In this document: positions 1-11,033 of the stretch, one piece after another | How positions within the stretch are numbered: the stretch's first letter is position 1 | Layout: every line of letters begins with the position of its first letter | NCBI GenBank assembly: GCA_036023115.1 | Contig: JAYKKT010000091.1 | Location: forward strand, 28,338,001-28,402,000 | Reading direction: 5' to 3' | DNA from: Brasenia schreberi | Taxonomy: Eukaryota > Streptophyta > Magnoliopsida > Nymphaeales > Cabombaceae | Length of the DNA stretch: 64,000 nt | Program-made: the position numbers and the translations under genes | Notes under the pieces: model-generated | Seen by the model: the letters and a program-made list of their open reading frames with translations, nothing else | The model's database searches: none | Told to the model about the DNA's origin: nothing

Positions 1-590
1 GCTTGGCTATTGCCTTGAGGGTAGTAGGGCGATGAGAAGTGTTGAGTTATGCCATAGGTATTACATAACTTTTTCGTCTTCTCATTCTTGAAAGGGGTGC
101 TATTATCCGACACTAAGTCTCTTGGAACTCAAAATCGAGCCAAGATATTTTTCTTAATGAATGTCACTACATGTTGTCCTTGGACATTAGCCAAGGAGGT
201 AGCTTCAACCCATTTAGAAAAATATTTGGTAGCTCCTAAGATGAACCTATGTCCATTCGATGTAGTTGGGGAGATTGGTCTTATGATGTCAAATTTTCAC
301 ATGGTGAAGGGTCATGGGCTCACAATGGAATGCAAGGTGGATGATGGGATATGAATGGCATATCCATGCACTTGACATTGGTGACATTTCCTAACATGAT
401 CATGACAATCTTGCTCAAGGGTGGACCAAAAATAACTGGCCCTAAGTGTCTTCATGGCCATCATATTTGCATTGACATGGCCTCCACATTCTCCATCGTG
501 GAACTCGTGCATTATAGTCCTAGCCTCATCAAGGTCTACACATCTCAACAAGATGCCAGTAAAACTCTTTTTGTAAAGAATCCCTCCCAA
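1..590 (-). pseudogene. Tat gypsy integrase, partial (zinc-binding domain plus start of core)
   Basis: The open part (590-312) carries the H2C2 zinc-binding domain of retroviral-type integrases: the HEFHDGECGGH histidine pair, followed about 30 residues later by CHQC. This domain binds the element's cDNA ends. The catalytic core follows from 311 towards 1 but is interrupted by stops and frame changes. The conserved SDN motif region is recognisable near 100-120 (ccgacac on the plus strand). The C-terminal part is off the window. The equivalent intact-order region is 53342-54450 in the plus-strand copy. Confidence 0.75.
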
Positions 591-666
591 ATCATATATC
601 AGGTTGAAATTTTTTGAATAAAAGCTTTATCTTTAGAAGAAGCAAATTTGGGAAATCCTCCATTCT

Positions 667-1752
667 CTAAAAAGTTTTTAATGTCTTGAAACCAAGGTTT
701 TTCAATGAAATTTTGATCCTTTTGCAAATCTCCAAATCGTGGGTGGATGGAGTGGGTGAGTGCCAAATTTCTAAGGATTGAGTTCCCATGATGGGGTCAA
801 CTCTTATAGATGAGCTTAGGGATGAGAGGGCATCTGCCATGGTGTTGTCCTCTCTACCTATGTGGGTGAGTGTGCATGATTTAAAGAAATTGATCAATTG
901 AGTGGCCAATTCATGGTATGGTATGAGTTTTTCATTTTTGACTTACCAAATTTTTGAAACTTGGTTTCTAACAAGCATAGAATCTCCAAAGACTTCAATA
1001 CATGATGCCCTTAGATTTTTCAAAATTTTTAGGCCTTTTATGAGTGCTTCATATTCAGCCACATTATTTGAGCATGAAAAATCTAGTCGAATGGCGATTG
1101 GGATTTCTCCCTTTTCAGGGGATATGAGGATGATTCTTACACCTTCCCCTTGTTGATTCTTTGCCCTATCAAAATACATTCTCCATACTTGATCTTCATT
1201 AAAACAATTTGCTAAAACATAGTTTTGAAATTCATTTGCAAGGATGCCTTCATCGGGCATTTCATCAAGTATGGGATACGTATCTTCAAGAGGCAATTCA
1301 ACCACAAGATCGGCTAGGGCTTGTCCCTTAATGGAGTTTTGATGTTGAAACTTTAAATCATACTCCATTAAGAGGAGCTGCCATTTACCTAGCCTACCTA
1401 TTAGGATAGGTTTTTCAAACAAGTGCTTGATTGGATCAAGTTTAGATACTATCCAAATTTCATGATCTAGGAAATAATGTCTAAACTTTTGGCAAGCCCA
1501 TACCAAGGCCAAGCACGTTTTCTCCATGGCTTGATAATTTCTTTCATATACCAATAGAGTTTTCGAAATGTAGTAAATAGCATATTCCTTAAGACTATCA
1601 TCCTCATATTGAGCAAGTAAAGCACCCAATGCATTCGCATGAATGGAAATATAAAGCAATAAAGGTTTTCCTTGCTTTAGAGGTTTTAAAATCGAAGGAT
1701 TTACCAAATAAGTTTTCAATCTTTCAAAAGCTTTTTGGCAATTGCATTCCAT
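667..1752 (-). pseudogene. Tat gypsy RNase H plus archaeal-type second RNase H
   Basis: The main open frame (1752-943, 269 codons) begins with the RT-linked RNase H (LLLYISIHANALGALLAQ, then YISKTLLVYERNYQAMEKTCLALVWA, degrading RNA in the RNA-DNA hybrid). A connecting stretch with KWQLLLMEYDLKF leads to a second RNase H fold: MYFDRAK, CSNNVAEYEALIKGLKIL, CIEVFGDSMLV. The expected acidic residues are visible as D in MYFD, E in AEYEAL and D in GDS. Its end continues in another frame at 909-667 (HIGREDNTMADALSSL). The break near 943 is a frameshift. Two consecutive RNase H domains place the element in the Tat lineage. Confidence 0.8.
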
Positions 1753-2360
1753 TCAAATTTCACCCCTTTTCTCAAAAGCCTATTGAAAGGTTCGCATCTA
1801 GTTGCTAAATTGGAGATGAATCTCCTAATTGCTTGGAGTTGACCTTGGAGACTTCGGATTTGGGTCAAGTTGGAGGGTGGAGGCATGTCTATGATGGCTC
1901 GATACTTAGACGGGTCAACTTCTGTGCCCCTTGGCCTACCATAAACCCTAAGAGTTTTCCCAATTCCACTCCAAAAACACATTTTTGAGGGTTTAGCTTC
2001 ACTTTATAAAGCCTAAGTCTTTCAAAAACCTTTTACAAAGATTCAATAACAGTATGTGCCCCAAGGTGTCGTAAAAATAGTTTTTACCTGATCTTTTGGT
2101 GCTAACTTGATTTGATTATAACCCGAATAGTCATCCATGAAAGAAAACATTTCATGATTTGCAGTGTTATCCACTATCAAATCAATGTTTGGAAGAGGAA
2201 AATTATCTTTTGGAGTGGCTTTGTTCAAATTTCTAAAATCAATGCAAATTCAAATTTTCCCATTAGATTTTCGAACCACAACAATATTTGAAATCCATTC
2301 AGAATAAGCAATGGGTTTTATAAATCCGACTTTTAAAAGATCTTCTAAACCCTCTTTTAC
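1716..2360 (-). pseudogene. Tat gypsy reverse transcriptase, broken
   Basis: Minus-strand fragments show typical gypsy RT blocks: DNFPLPNIDLIVDNTANHEM and FSFMDDYSGYNQIKLAPKDQ (2228-2043), containing the first catalytic aspartate region, then the connection domain RGTEVDPSKYRAIIDMPPPS (1982-1716). The YxDD catalytic block expected between them is missing: the sequence passes from FTTPWGTYCY straight to the post-YVDD region near 2040, so roughly 150 bp seem deleted relative to the copy at 51700-51900. The enzyme cannot be functional. Confidence 0.75.
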
Positions 2361-3131
2361 TTAGGAGTGAATATCGGGATGGATTTTTCTAAGCTTTTGT
2401 TTCACGGGTTTTGTCTTGGGTTCTAAGGATAGATGATGCTCCACGATTTTAGGGTCTAGACCCAGCATGTCTTCATAGGTCCATGCAAATACATTAACAT
2501 AGGATTTCAAAAATGCAATGAATGATGCTTTATCATGCTCATGCAAACATGCACCTATTTTTACACACTTAGGGTTAGACTCACTCCCTAAGTTGATTTC
2601 TATAAAATACCCTCCTACGAAATTTGAAGGTTTTTCCAAGTCAAGGATTTTATGAAATTCGGGAAGCTTGGAGGCTTGATCTTCCTCGTGGAGGAGGGGA
2701 TCTTCCTCCTTGCTTTGATCATTCTCAAGTACTTTAATTTCTAAAGAAGTATTAAGCAAGAGAGTGGGGTTGTGAATGATAAACTTGGATGGTTTTGGTT
2801 TGGAAATATATACAAGCTTGGAAGAACTCAAAAATGGGCTTTTTACATGGCCAATATTTTTGGAATTTTGGAATTTTTCTATTTTTTTGTCTTTTTGAAA
2901 GTGAAAGCTAGAAGAACGATTATACAAGACTTTCTTTTTGAGATTTTCAGATTTTTCAATTTTTTTAGCTTTTTCCAAACAAAGGCTAGGAGAATGAACA
3001 TAAACAACTTTTTTTTTGGAATTTTCAGGTTTTTCAAATGTTTTTGGCTTTTCAAAGTTTTCCAATTTTTTTTTGTTTTTCCAATTATATAATTTTTTTG
3101 GATGTTTTTCTAAAGAAGGATTTTCCATCAA
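2361..3131 (-). pseudogene. Tat gypsy Lys/Phe-rich linker and N-terminal part of RT region
   Basis: This open frame of 256 codons starts with a long low-complexity stretch of Lys, Phe, Glu and Asn (about residues 1-110), built from irregular repeats of KPENSKKKVVYVHSPSLCLE-type units. An acidic segment follows (SKEEDPLLHEEDQ), then FLKSYVNVFAWTYEDMLGLDP and HHLSLEPKTKPVKQKLR, which is the conserved lead-in to gypsy RT. It ends at a stop just before the RT core. The same linker is found in all Tat copies here (6480-6780, 15140-15420, 47460-47620, 50690-51000), so it is a family trait. Its function is unknown. Confidence 0.7.
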
Positions 3132-3220
3132 ACCTATAAAGAAAATACCATAAATTAGACTCTAAACAAGAGGTATAAGCTATAGGTTTCGGTGTTAGTG
3201 GGTTCTAGGACACCCTTGAC

Positions 3221-3457
3221 CTAAGTGGTCTTGGGTGGTGGCTCAGGGGGTATGGATGGGGTGTAGTCCAATCCATGTCGACTTGGGTTAGGTATGGGTA
3301 GGATTGGCTCTAACCTACCTTGGCTTCGGGCTCTTAGACCTTGATACAGTGTATATCCCATGTTCAACATCATATTCCAAGGCTTCTTGAGTTTTGAAAA
3401 GTTTTTATAAAGTGGATGGCCTTGGAATATGGTGTCGTCCATATCATGGATGTACAC
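3221..3457 (-). pseudogene. G-patch-like segment of the Tat element
   Basis: The open frame contains DMDDTIFQGHPLYKNF, then WNMMLNMGYTLYQGLRARSQGRLEPILP, whose spacing of hydrophobic and glycine residues fits a G-patch (an RNA-binding motif that stimulates DEAH helicases), and a tail with PPEPPPKTT. Here the second GLG glycine is Arg (GLRARSQG), so this copy is degraded. The same segment occurs at 6795-7013 and 50022-50640, in the position where some retroviruses carry a G-patch downstream of protease. The G-patch assignment is by eye. Confidence 0.55.
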
Positions 3458-3528
3458 ATGATTTATTTTGGTTTTGCCTAAGAGTTGGGAGGTTTGGATG
3501 GTAGAAGACTTGGAAGAGTTGGACTTCC

Positions 3529-4795
3529 CTAGGGGACACAGACCCTAGGTTTGGATGACTTGGGATTGATCTTGGGTTCCTCTAGGAGAAGGACGACCTT
3601 GGCCAGGTGTGGCTCGGTTTCTCCTAGTAGATTGATGATAGGGGGACGGATCCTAGGTGCAACCAAGTGTGCCCTAGGGGTGGATGGTTTGGGTTTATTT
3701 GGATGCAAAGGGAGAGCATGTTTGATCCCTTGCACCATGGACAGGTATGAATTCCAAGGGAGAGCATAGTCGGTCCCTTACAAATTGTGAATGTATGGAT
3801 TCCAAGGAAAACCATGGTCGGTCCCTTGGTTGGTTTATGGATATTGGGGGAAATCATGGCCGTAGGTTTGGGTTTATGATGCAAACCTAGGTTCAAAGGA
3901 ACACTTTTGTTCATGGTAGGGTTAGGTGTACCTAGGATGTCGATGCATGCCTTAGGAGTAACCGTGTCTACTATATTTTGAACTTTATTTTCTTCTTGTT
4001 TTTCTTTTTGAAATTCTTTTTCTTGATACGGGACATTCGGTACACCTTGAAAATCCACATTCTTGGCATCATTGTGTGGGTATGTAGGTGCATAAGTGTG
4101 ATTCGATGCATCCAATGTATATGAATGATCTACCGATCCTACACTAAGAAGGGGAGGATCGAGTAGGGAGTTTGTGGGGGAATGAGTTTCGGACATACCT
4201 TTTTCAAGCTTATCTACCTTTTCATGGTGAGAGCAAGCATCCTTGCAGGCGTTCTGAGGTTGCTCTAGCTCATGCATGGCTTTGAGCTCCCGTTGCCTTG
4301 CGAGGTCTTGGATTTCATCCTCCAAGCCTACGTGAACACTCATTCTCTTGTGAAGTGGTGCTCATGAGATTGGAACCCATCGGAGCGAATATTTGTGACA
4401 CATGTGGAGTGATGTGGGGGAAGTGATTCTCATGCCCCACTCTGCTTATATGCCTAGAAACGTGGCCTTCACTTTCAATTTTTAGAATTTCAAATCTTTT
4501 TGATTTTAAAAGATTTTTGAATTTTTTTTATCTTTCCAAACATAAAAAAACTTTTTTTTGTTTTTTCAATGGAAAATGGGGTGCTTGGAGGTTGGGCAAG
4601 GTTAGATGATTCAATCTCAACACTTGTTGCATTTGTAGCCTCATTTCCTTCATCGGATTCTGGGCTCAATTTGGTTTTTCGGGTATCCTTTTTCTCTCTA
4701 TGTACCCGAGATGATTTTTCATGGGAATGATGTGCCTTGGCTTTTTGGCTTAGGGCCTCGAGTTCCCTTTCAAGTTGCCTTGCTCTTTCTCTCAA
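3529..4795 (-). pseudogene. Tat element leader without recognisable gag or protease
   Basis: Three broken frames make up this stretch (4795-4490, 4343-3624, 3738-3529). The first has a charged, probably helical start (ARQLERELEALSQKAKAHHS) that resembles the beginning of the gag frame at 47884-48240. The second contains CSHHEKVDKLEKGMSE and TPKACIDILGTPNPT, then irregular repeats with the core (P)TM-SLGIHT. I see no retrotransposon gag domain, no zinc knuckle and no DSG/DTG protease site. The same leader with the same conserved blocks recurs at 7028-8160, so its structure is inherited and is not private damage. Confidence 0.5.
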
Positions 4796-5017
4796 AGAGG
4801 CAAGTTTTTCATCTAAAGTTTTAGAGGATTTCTTTGAGCTTTTGGAAAACCGATTTCAGAAATGCGATGAGGATTTTCTTGGCTTGTTTTCAAAGGAATC
4901 ATCTAAACTTGACATTGATTCAAAATCAGCTTGTGCACAAAAGAGGTATTAACACCAAAATTTTGAAGAGTTGGAATTTGAAAAATCACCTAAGTTTGAA
5001 ATGCTAAAAGACTCGAG

Positions 5018-5034
5018 TCCCACCGGGTGTCTTA
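5018..5034 (-). other. Primer-binding site of G1 (decayed)
   Basis: Directly inside the LTR end, the minus strand reads TAAGACACCCGGTGGGA. The better preserved copies at 8248-8264 and 47747-47763 read TGGCACACTCGGTGGGA. A TGG start next to the LTR fits pairing with a tRNA 3' CCA end. I could not assign the tRNA. Confidence 0.6.
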
Positions 5035-5038
5035 ATTC

Positions 5039-6475
5039 TGTAGATATGTAATTTTCACCCCAAGCCTATGTAGAGACTTGAAGCAAAACTTTCTATTCTA
5101 CTTTATGCGCGAGCATGCCAGCTAGTTTCTAAAAACTAACAAAAGTAAGAATCCGACTGAGCGATTGTTGCTAAGTGGGCTCTTTTTGCTTTAGGCTTTC
5201 TTAAACCGATGCTCAAGGATCAGCCTAAGCGCTTAAGAATTCCAAATAGACTGGTGATATTCCAAACTCATGTGAAAACAAGGTGTTGAGAAATGACAAA
5301 CTAGTGCACTTAGTTTCAAAGTTCAAAATGTACAAGTTCTGAAAAACAAAAAAATCTATTTTTAGGACTTATTTCCTAAATTATTTTGAGTACATTAAAA
5401 CCTCCAAAAATCACCAAAAGTTTACACGACTAAGCCTGAGATGTGTAGAGTCTAAGGCACATTTTGGTCTTGAATTCGGGATTAGGATATTGCAGAATTA
5501 ATTCAATGAATTGCCTCTCTTCAGACACCTAGAACTATTCTGTCACAGAAATACATAGGCCCAAAGATGAGCCTATATCTCGGTGCTAAGAGTTCCAAAT
5601 TTAATTCACTTAGTCTTGTAAGAAAGCTATGGATGTCGAATTTCCAATGAACTAAGAATCACTGATTTTGGATGCTTACAAACAGAGTTATGGGATGAAT
5701 ACCTAGGCTCTGTTACAGGAAAACAGAATTGACAGACAGTTTCTAAACAATTCCCCAATCTTGCACCATTTTAATTACATGCTTGTACTGCCCTAAAATT
5801 CTTGAAAAGTTTATTAGGAGTGGGCCTGTGTGTGTAGATATAGTGTGCAAAATTTCGAAGGATTTAGAGCAGTAGTTTGAAAATGAAAAATTAGAAAATC
5901 AACATATACAAGGATGCTAAAAATCAGTTTTCAGGTTTTAGAACATATGTGATGCAAAACTCACGCTAATCAAAGTGCAACAACTCAACATCCCGAAATT
6001 AAATGCTGAAGGAAAATGAATTGAAATGTATCTAGGATAAGAAGATATAGAGTGTTTATAGCATATATTAGAATAGAATCAAGAACTCAAACACATAGAG
6101 TGAATAAGCAAAGAAAAGAGAAATTTCAGCACATCTACTTCTATTACATCATGGGGAGAGATAAAGCTCCATTAATACAACCCCTTTTCAATTGAATAAT
6201 GAGAAGAGATAGGGATTTAATCAAGTTTAGAATCAGCACTTACTCGGATTCCCAAGGAGATGCCCTCCAAAGATGGTACTTGACCCTCTTTTTCCCTTCT
6301 TTTCACTCAATTCTCTCACTCAAACAGAAGAGCCCTGATCCTAACACCCTCTTCCCTCTCTAAGCCTCTCCCTAGCAACCTATTCTCTCACTCAAGTAGC
6401 CAAAGTGCAGAAACTTCTCCAAAAACTCTAAGATGAAGTTCATGCCCCCCCGCCCCCTATCTGCTTGGACGATGT
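5039..6475 (-). repeat. Tat LTR (5' LTR of G1), truncated
   Basis: The inner end is TGTAGATATG on the plus strand (LTR terminus in TG..CA form). Going outward, the text matches the reverse complement of the LTR at 55687-57873: the AAGCGCTTAGGCTGA-type block near 5220, the poly-pyrimidine and CTCTGTTACAG-type blocks, and the GCTCCATTAATACAACCCC block near 6170. The match stops inside the C-rich run near 6475, before the TATA region, so about a third of the LTR (its U3 side) is missing and the sequence jumps into the internal region of another copy. Confidence 0.75.
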
Positions 6476-6794
6476 TTTGGTTTGTGAGTATATACAATTT
6501 TGAAAAGCATTTTGAAACTTTTGAGAATGGGATTTGTACATGGCCATTGTTTTTGAAAATTTTGAGATTTTTCTATTTTTTTGTCTTTTTCGAAATACAA
6601 ATTCAATGATCAAATAGAAAGACTTTCTTTTTCAAAAGTTTTTGAAATAAATTTCTTTTTGGAATTTTCAGTTTTTCAAATGTTTTTGGGATTTTGAAGG
6701 TTTTCAATTTTTTTGGTTTTTGGCAATATCTAATTTTTTTGGATTTTTGAAAAGTAGGGATCTTCCATCGAACCTACAAAGAAAACTTAATGAA

Positions 6795-7013
6795 TTAGAC
6801 TATAATCAGTAGATTTAAGCCATGGGTCTCGATTTTAGGAGGTTTTAGGGCACCCTTGACCCAGGTGGTCTTAGGTGGTGGCTCAGGGGGTATGGGTGGG
6901 CTGTAGCGCAATCCATATCGATTTGGGTTGGCTTCAGGTAGGATGGGTTCTAGCCTACCTTGATTTTTGAATCCTAGGCCCATGTAGGGTTCATATCCCA
7001 TGTTTAGGATCAT
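6795..7013 (-). pseudogene. G-patch-like segment of G2
   Basis: The open frame of 72 codons starts MILNMGYEPYMGLGFKNQGR and continues LEPILPEANPNRYG, then PPIPPEPPPKTTWVKGALK. It keeps the GLG glycines lost in G1. The upstream DMDD block is in the neighbouring frame (7028-7393, DMDDSMFQG). Together with 3221-3457 and 50022-50640 it shows that this module is conserved among the Tat copies. Confidence 0.55.
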
Positions 7014-7027
7014 GTTCCAAGGCTCTT

Positions 7028-8160
7028 TTATTTTTGAAAATATTTTATAAAGTTCATGCCTTGGAACATGGAATCGTCCATGTCATGGGTATATACCAGT
7101 TTTATTTTGGACTGTGGGAGTTTGGATTTAGGGGTGGTGGAAGACTTGGGCTTCCACACGACCTTGGGTTGGGAGCCATGTTTTTCAAGGGAAGCCATGC
7201 TCGGTCCCTTGAGGGTTTTGACCTGCTCCCTAGATGCAACTCGTGGTGCTCCTAGGGATGGATTTTTTTGTTTCAAGGCTGTAGGCTTGGTTCGAGGGTA
7301 CAAGACTAGGCTTGAAGAAGTGGGTTCTTTTATGGTAGGGTTATGAGTTCCTAGGATGTCGATGCATGCCTTAGGGGTCTCCATGTCTACCATTTTTTGA
7401 ACTTTTTAGTTTTGAAATTCTTTTTTGTGGTGCGGAACATTTGGTGCACCTTGAAAATCTTCCTTTTCAGGCACATTTTATGGGTTTGTGTATGTATGGG
7501 TATAATCCAATGCACTTGATGACCCTATTTTGAGAGGAGAGTTTAGAGGAGGATGGGTTTTAGGCATACCTCTTTTTGGCTTGTTTACCTTTTCATGGTG
7601 AGAGCAGGTCGTGTTCCCGGGTGACTCTATTTTGAGCTCCCGTGGCTTTTCGAGGCATTCATTTTCAGATCCTGCCTTTTTGTGACTCTCGTCTTTTTTT
7701 GGGGTGTGGATTTTGTGTCCCACTTTGTTTGTGTGCCCTGAATCAGGGATTTCATTTATAACTTTCAAAATTTCAAAGTTTTGTTTTTCATTTTTTTTAT
7801 TTTCTTGAAAATTTTCTAGATTTTTTTTTTAGTTTTTGAAATAGGAAAATCTTTTTTTGGTTTTTCTTTGGAGGTTTGAGAGCTTGGAGGCTTGGGAATG
7901 GATAACTTGTCCCGCTTTTGGGTTTCATCTTTATCCTCATATCCTTCGTCGAGTTTAGGATCGGTTTTTTTTTCACGATCTTTATGTGCCCAAGATGAGC
8001 TACTATGCGAATAATGTGCCTTAAGCTCATTGCTTAAAGCATCCATCCTTTTAAAAATTTCTTGGATAGCAGCCAGCTCTTCTTGGACTTTTGCTGATTT
8101 GAAAACCTTCTTTGATTTACTCGACGAGGGTTTCCTTTGCTTTTCCTCTATTTCTTGCAA
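7028..8160 (-). pseudogene. Gag-less leader of G2
   Basis: Fragmented frames (8160-7816, 7768-7478, 7393-7028) parallel the G1 leader. They hold a charged helical start (QEELAAIQEIFKRMDALSNE, KAHYSHSSSSWAHKDREKK), CSHHEKVNKPKRGMPKTHPP, and TPKACIDILGTHNPT. Spacing and order match G1 at 3529-4795. No gag domain, zinc knuckle or protease motif is visible. Confidence 0.5.
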
Positions 8161-8247
8161 ATTTTGGATGCACGAGTTTTTGAAAACACCTTTTTTGAAA
8201 GTTTTAAAGTATAACTTGTTTGATTTAAAGTTTGCTTAAGACCCGAG

Positions 8248-8264
8248 TCCCACCGAGTGTGCCA
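8248..8264 (-). other. Primer-binding site of G2
   Basis: The minus strand reads TGGCACACTCGGTGGGA, four bases inside the LTR end at 8269. The same 17 bases occur at 47747 on the plus strand beside the other LTR. The matching tRNA was not identified. Confidence 0.65.
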
Positions 8265-8939
8265 AATCTGTAAACATAAAAATTTTCACTCCTTAGTATG
8301 AGACCAGAAATGAACCTTTTCGTGCCTACATCTTTTGCGGGCATGCCAGCTAGCTTACTCAAACTAGCGAAGGTGTTTGAAATGTTTCTGACTTTTTGGT
8401 GATTGTGGGAAAGCGGGATCTTCTCACTTAAACCTTCTTGAACCGACGCTCAAGGGTCAGTTTAAGTGCTTAAGAACTTTAATTTTTAAACAAGTTTTTA
8501 CTTCAAACTAACTTTGAACAACAAGTGTTTTTGGAAGAATAAGATTCGTGCATTTTGGCCAATTTTATCACGAAGGCTGGACGACCCTAAGTCTTTGTGA
8601 GTTTCATCTATTTAGGCCTGATGTGTGTGTGGAATATGTGGCCTAATTTCAGCGTGGTTTGAGCGATTTGTTCGAGGACTTTTGAAAGCGAGCGAATGCA
8701 GGGATGCTAAAATCCTTTTTGTGCTTTTCGAGAGCGATGATGCGAACTCACCCAAATTGAAATTGCAACTCACTCGACTTTAAGTAAACCCACACAAATT
8801 GAAGTGCAACTCTACTTTCTCAAAAGTAAACTTACACAAATTGAAATGTGACTCTACTTTCACAAAGTAAACTCCCACAAATTGAAATGTGACTCTACTT
8901 TCACAAAGTAAACTCACACGACTTGAAATGTATATATAG

Positions 8940-10930
8940 GTTTTAAGGCAAGTCAAAAGGGGGGGTTTAGGCCATGTGGTTCAGCCTAGCTGGTTCAGTT
9001 GGGCTCGGTTTGAAGGCAAGTCAAAAAGGGGGCAGGTTCAGTCATGGGCTTCAGGTTGCAGCCAGGACTCGGTTAGGTTGGTTTAGGCCAAGTGCAAGGT
9101 GAGCTAATGGTGTAGTTCAGCCAAGGTTCAGTCGGTCTTGGTTGGGCTTGGTTGGAAGGCAGCTCAAAGGGTCAAAGTCGAAGTCGGTTTAGTCAAAACA
9201 ATGAGCTAGGTGGCCAACAAATAGGTTCAGTTTGCAAGTCAGCCGAGTGGAGTTTAGGGCAGGTTAGGGTGGGGCGACAAGGGTGTGGTTTGGGTGTGGT
9301 TTAGGCCATGGGGTTCAGCTGGGAGATGGTTCAAGGAGGGCAGCCAATGGGGTAGGTTAGGGTCGGGCGTTTGAGATGCAGCCAAGGTCGGTTCAGCCGA
9401 CCTTGGTTTAGCCAAGTGGGCCAAGGGATGGTTCGGCCAAACAGGGCAGCAAGTGGGGGGCAGGTCAACACCAAGGAGGACCAGCCTAGCTGCGGTTTAG
9501 GTGGTGAAGTGGGTCAAGGGGGGCAAGGTGTATGGCTGAGGGTGGCGGTTAGGCTTTTAGGTCGATTTGGGTGAGTGAGTCAAGTCGGCCAAGGAGGTTA
9601 GGTGGGTCGGTTTAGGGTTGAATCAAGTGCAGCTAGGCGTGGGATGGTGTAGGTGTAGTTCAAGACGCAGCTGGCCAAGTGGGTCAAGGTGTGCAGCCGG
9701 GTGCAAGGTGTGGTTTTGGATGGAAATGGGTCGGTTTAGGTGTGGGCTAGGGTAGGTCGGTTAGGGTATGGCAGGGTCAAGTCCTAGGTTAGTTCAAGCT
9801 GGTCTTGGTTTAGCCAAGTTAGCTAAGGTCTTGGTTTAGTTGGATTGGGTGTGAGCTAGGTGCAGCCAATAGGTTAGGTGGGTTCCAAGCCAAGGTTCAG
9901 CCAGCTAAGTTTAAGTGGGTTCAGTTTGGATTCCGTTAGGGTCTTGTGCAAGGCAGCTCGGTTAGGTGCCAAGGTGAGTCCAGCCTAGGTTAGGTTTAGT
10001 TCGGCTAGCCTTGAGTCAAGGTCAAAGGCTGACCTTGGTTCAGCCAAGGTCGGTTTGGCCTTGGTTCAAGGTGGGCTAATGGTGTAGTTCAACCAAGGTT
10101 CAGTCGGTCTTGGCTGGGCTTGGTTGGAAAGCAAGTCAAAGGGTCGAGCTAGGTGCAGCCAGCACCTAGCCAAATCGGGTTTAGCAAGGAGGGTGCTAGC
10201 CTAGGGTTTGGTTTAGAGGATTTAGGGCAGGACGACCAAGGGTTTAAGGGATGGTTTTAGGTCGAGCTCAAGCTAGGTTGCAGCTGAGTAGTGAGGGGCT
10301 AGGTGCTCAATTGATGGTAGGTCGAGCCAAGGCTCAACCAAGGTGGTGGTTCAGTTAGGCAGGTCTTAGGGCAGTGAGGCAAGTGAGCTAGGTGCGGCCA
10401 GGTTGGTGAGGGTGGCGACTAAGGTGTGGTCATGGTTGGGGTGTGGTTTGGGTAGGATTAGGCAAGTGGGTTAGGTTGTGGTCAAAGGGGCTTACCTCTT
10501 GCAGCCGAGTGGTGAGGGGCTAGGTTTAGGTGGGTTCAAGGGGGCGGTTTGGTTTAGGGGTAGGTTTGCAGTCGAGTGGGTTAGGTTCTGGTTTAGATGG
10601 GCTGGGCCAAGTAGGTTTAAGGTGAGGTTCAAGGGTGCGGTTTTGGGGCAGGTTCCAAGGGGTGTCAGCTGGAGTCAAATGGGTCAAGGGGCGAGCTAAG
10701 GTGTGGTCACGGGATGGTGTAAGGCTGGGCTGGTCTTGGCTAGGGCAGCAAGGGCTAGGTGGGTTCGGTTGGGTCTTGTTTGAGCTAGGTTAGGTCGGTT
10801 AGGGGGCTTACCTCTTGCAGCCAGTCCACCATAGTCAAGTTGCAGCCCACCTCCAAGCCAAGCACCTTCTTGTTGCAGCCCACCCCTAGGTCAAGCCCAC
10901 TTAGCCCTAGGTTCAAGTCAACAAAGTTAA
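8940..10930 (+). repeat. Degenerate G/T-rich minisatellite inside the LTR
   Basis: About 2 kb is made almost wholly of shuffled short words such as GGTTCAG, GCCAAGG, GGTTAGG, GGGCTAGG and GTGGGTCAA, without a fixed period. The plus strand is strongly G+T biased. Some larger blocks recur, for example TGGTGTAGTTCA..CCAAGGTTCAGTCGG near 9110 and near 10080. A weaker equivalent is at 46080-46850. It lies just downstream of the TATA box in the LTR sense orientation. Confidence 0.7.
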
Positions 10931-11025
10931 GCACACCTTTATTGACTTGCACTCACTCTCTCTCCTACTTTTCAAACTCCCCCAAGCATCTCCATTTCAT
11001 GTGAACTTCATCCCCCCCTTGGCCC

Positions 11026-11033
11026 TATTTATA
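11026..11033 (-). promoter_or_regulatory. LTR TATA box
   Basis: TATAAATA on the minus strand in the context CCTTGGCCTATAAATAG. The same context (TTGGCCTATAAATAG) occurs in the plus-strand LTR at 56421-56428, which supports it as the retrotransposon's core promoter. Confidence 0.6.

Larger units (their letters stand above)
1..5038 (-). mobile_element. Ty3/gypsy Tat-lineage retrotransposon G1, internal region (3' end off window)
   Basis: Read on the minus strand from 5038 down to 1 the order is primer-binding site, leader, G-patch-like segment, Lys-rich linker, reverse transcriptase, RNase H, a second (archaeal-type) RNase H, and integrase. The extra RNase H between RNase H and integrase is the known hallmark of the Tat (Ogre/Retand-like) lineage of plant gypsy elements. 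The reading frame is broken in many places, so the copy is dead. Compared with the plus-strand copy at 47632-57873, the stretch between PBS and G-patch is about 1 kb shorter, and I find no gag or protease in it. The window edge cuts it inside integrase. Confidence 0.85.
6476..8268 (-). mobile_element. Tat gypsy copy G2, truncated internal region
   Basis: This is a second minus-strand copy consisting of primer-binding site, leader, G-patch-like segment and the start of the Lys/Phe-rich linker. It is cut off near 6476, where the G1 LTR begins, so all pol domains are absent. Its layout is collinear with 2760-5038 of G1 including the gag-less leader, at clearly diverged sequence. Its 5' LTR is the adjacent 8269-11583. 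Confidence 0.7.
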
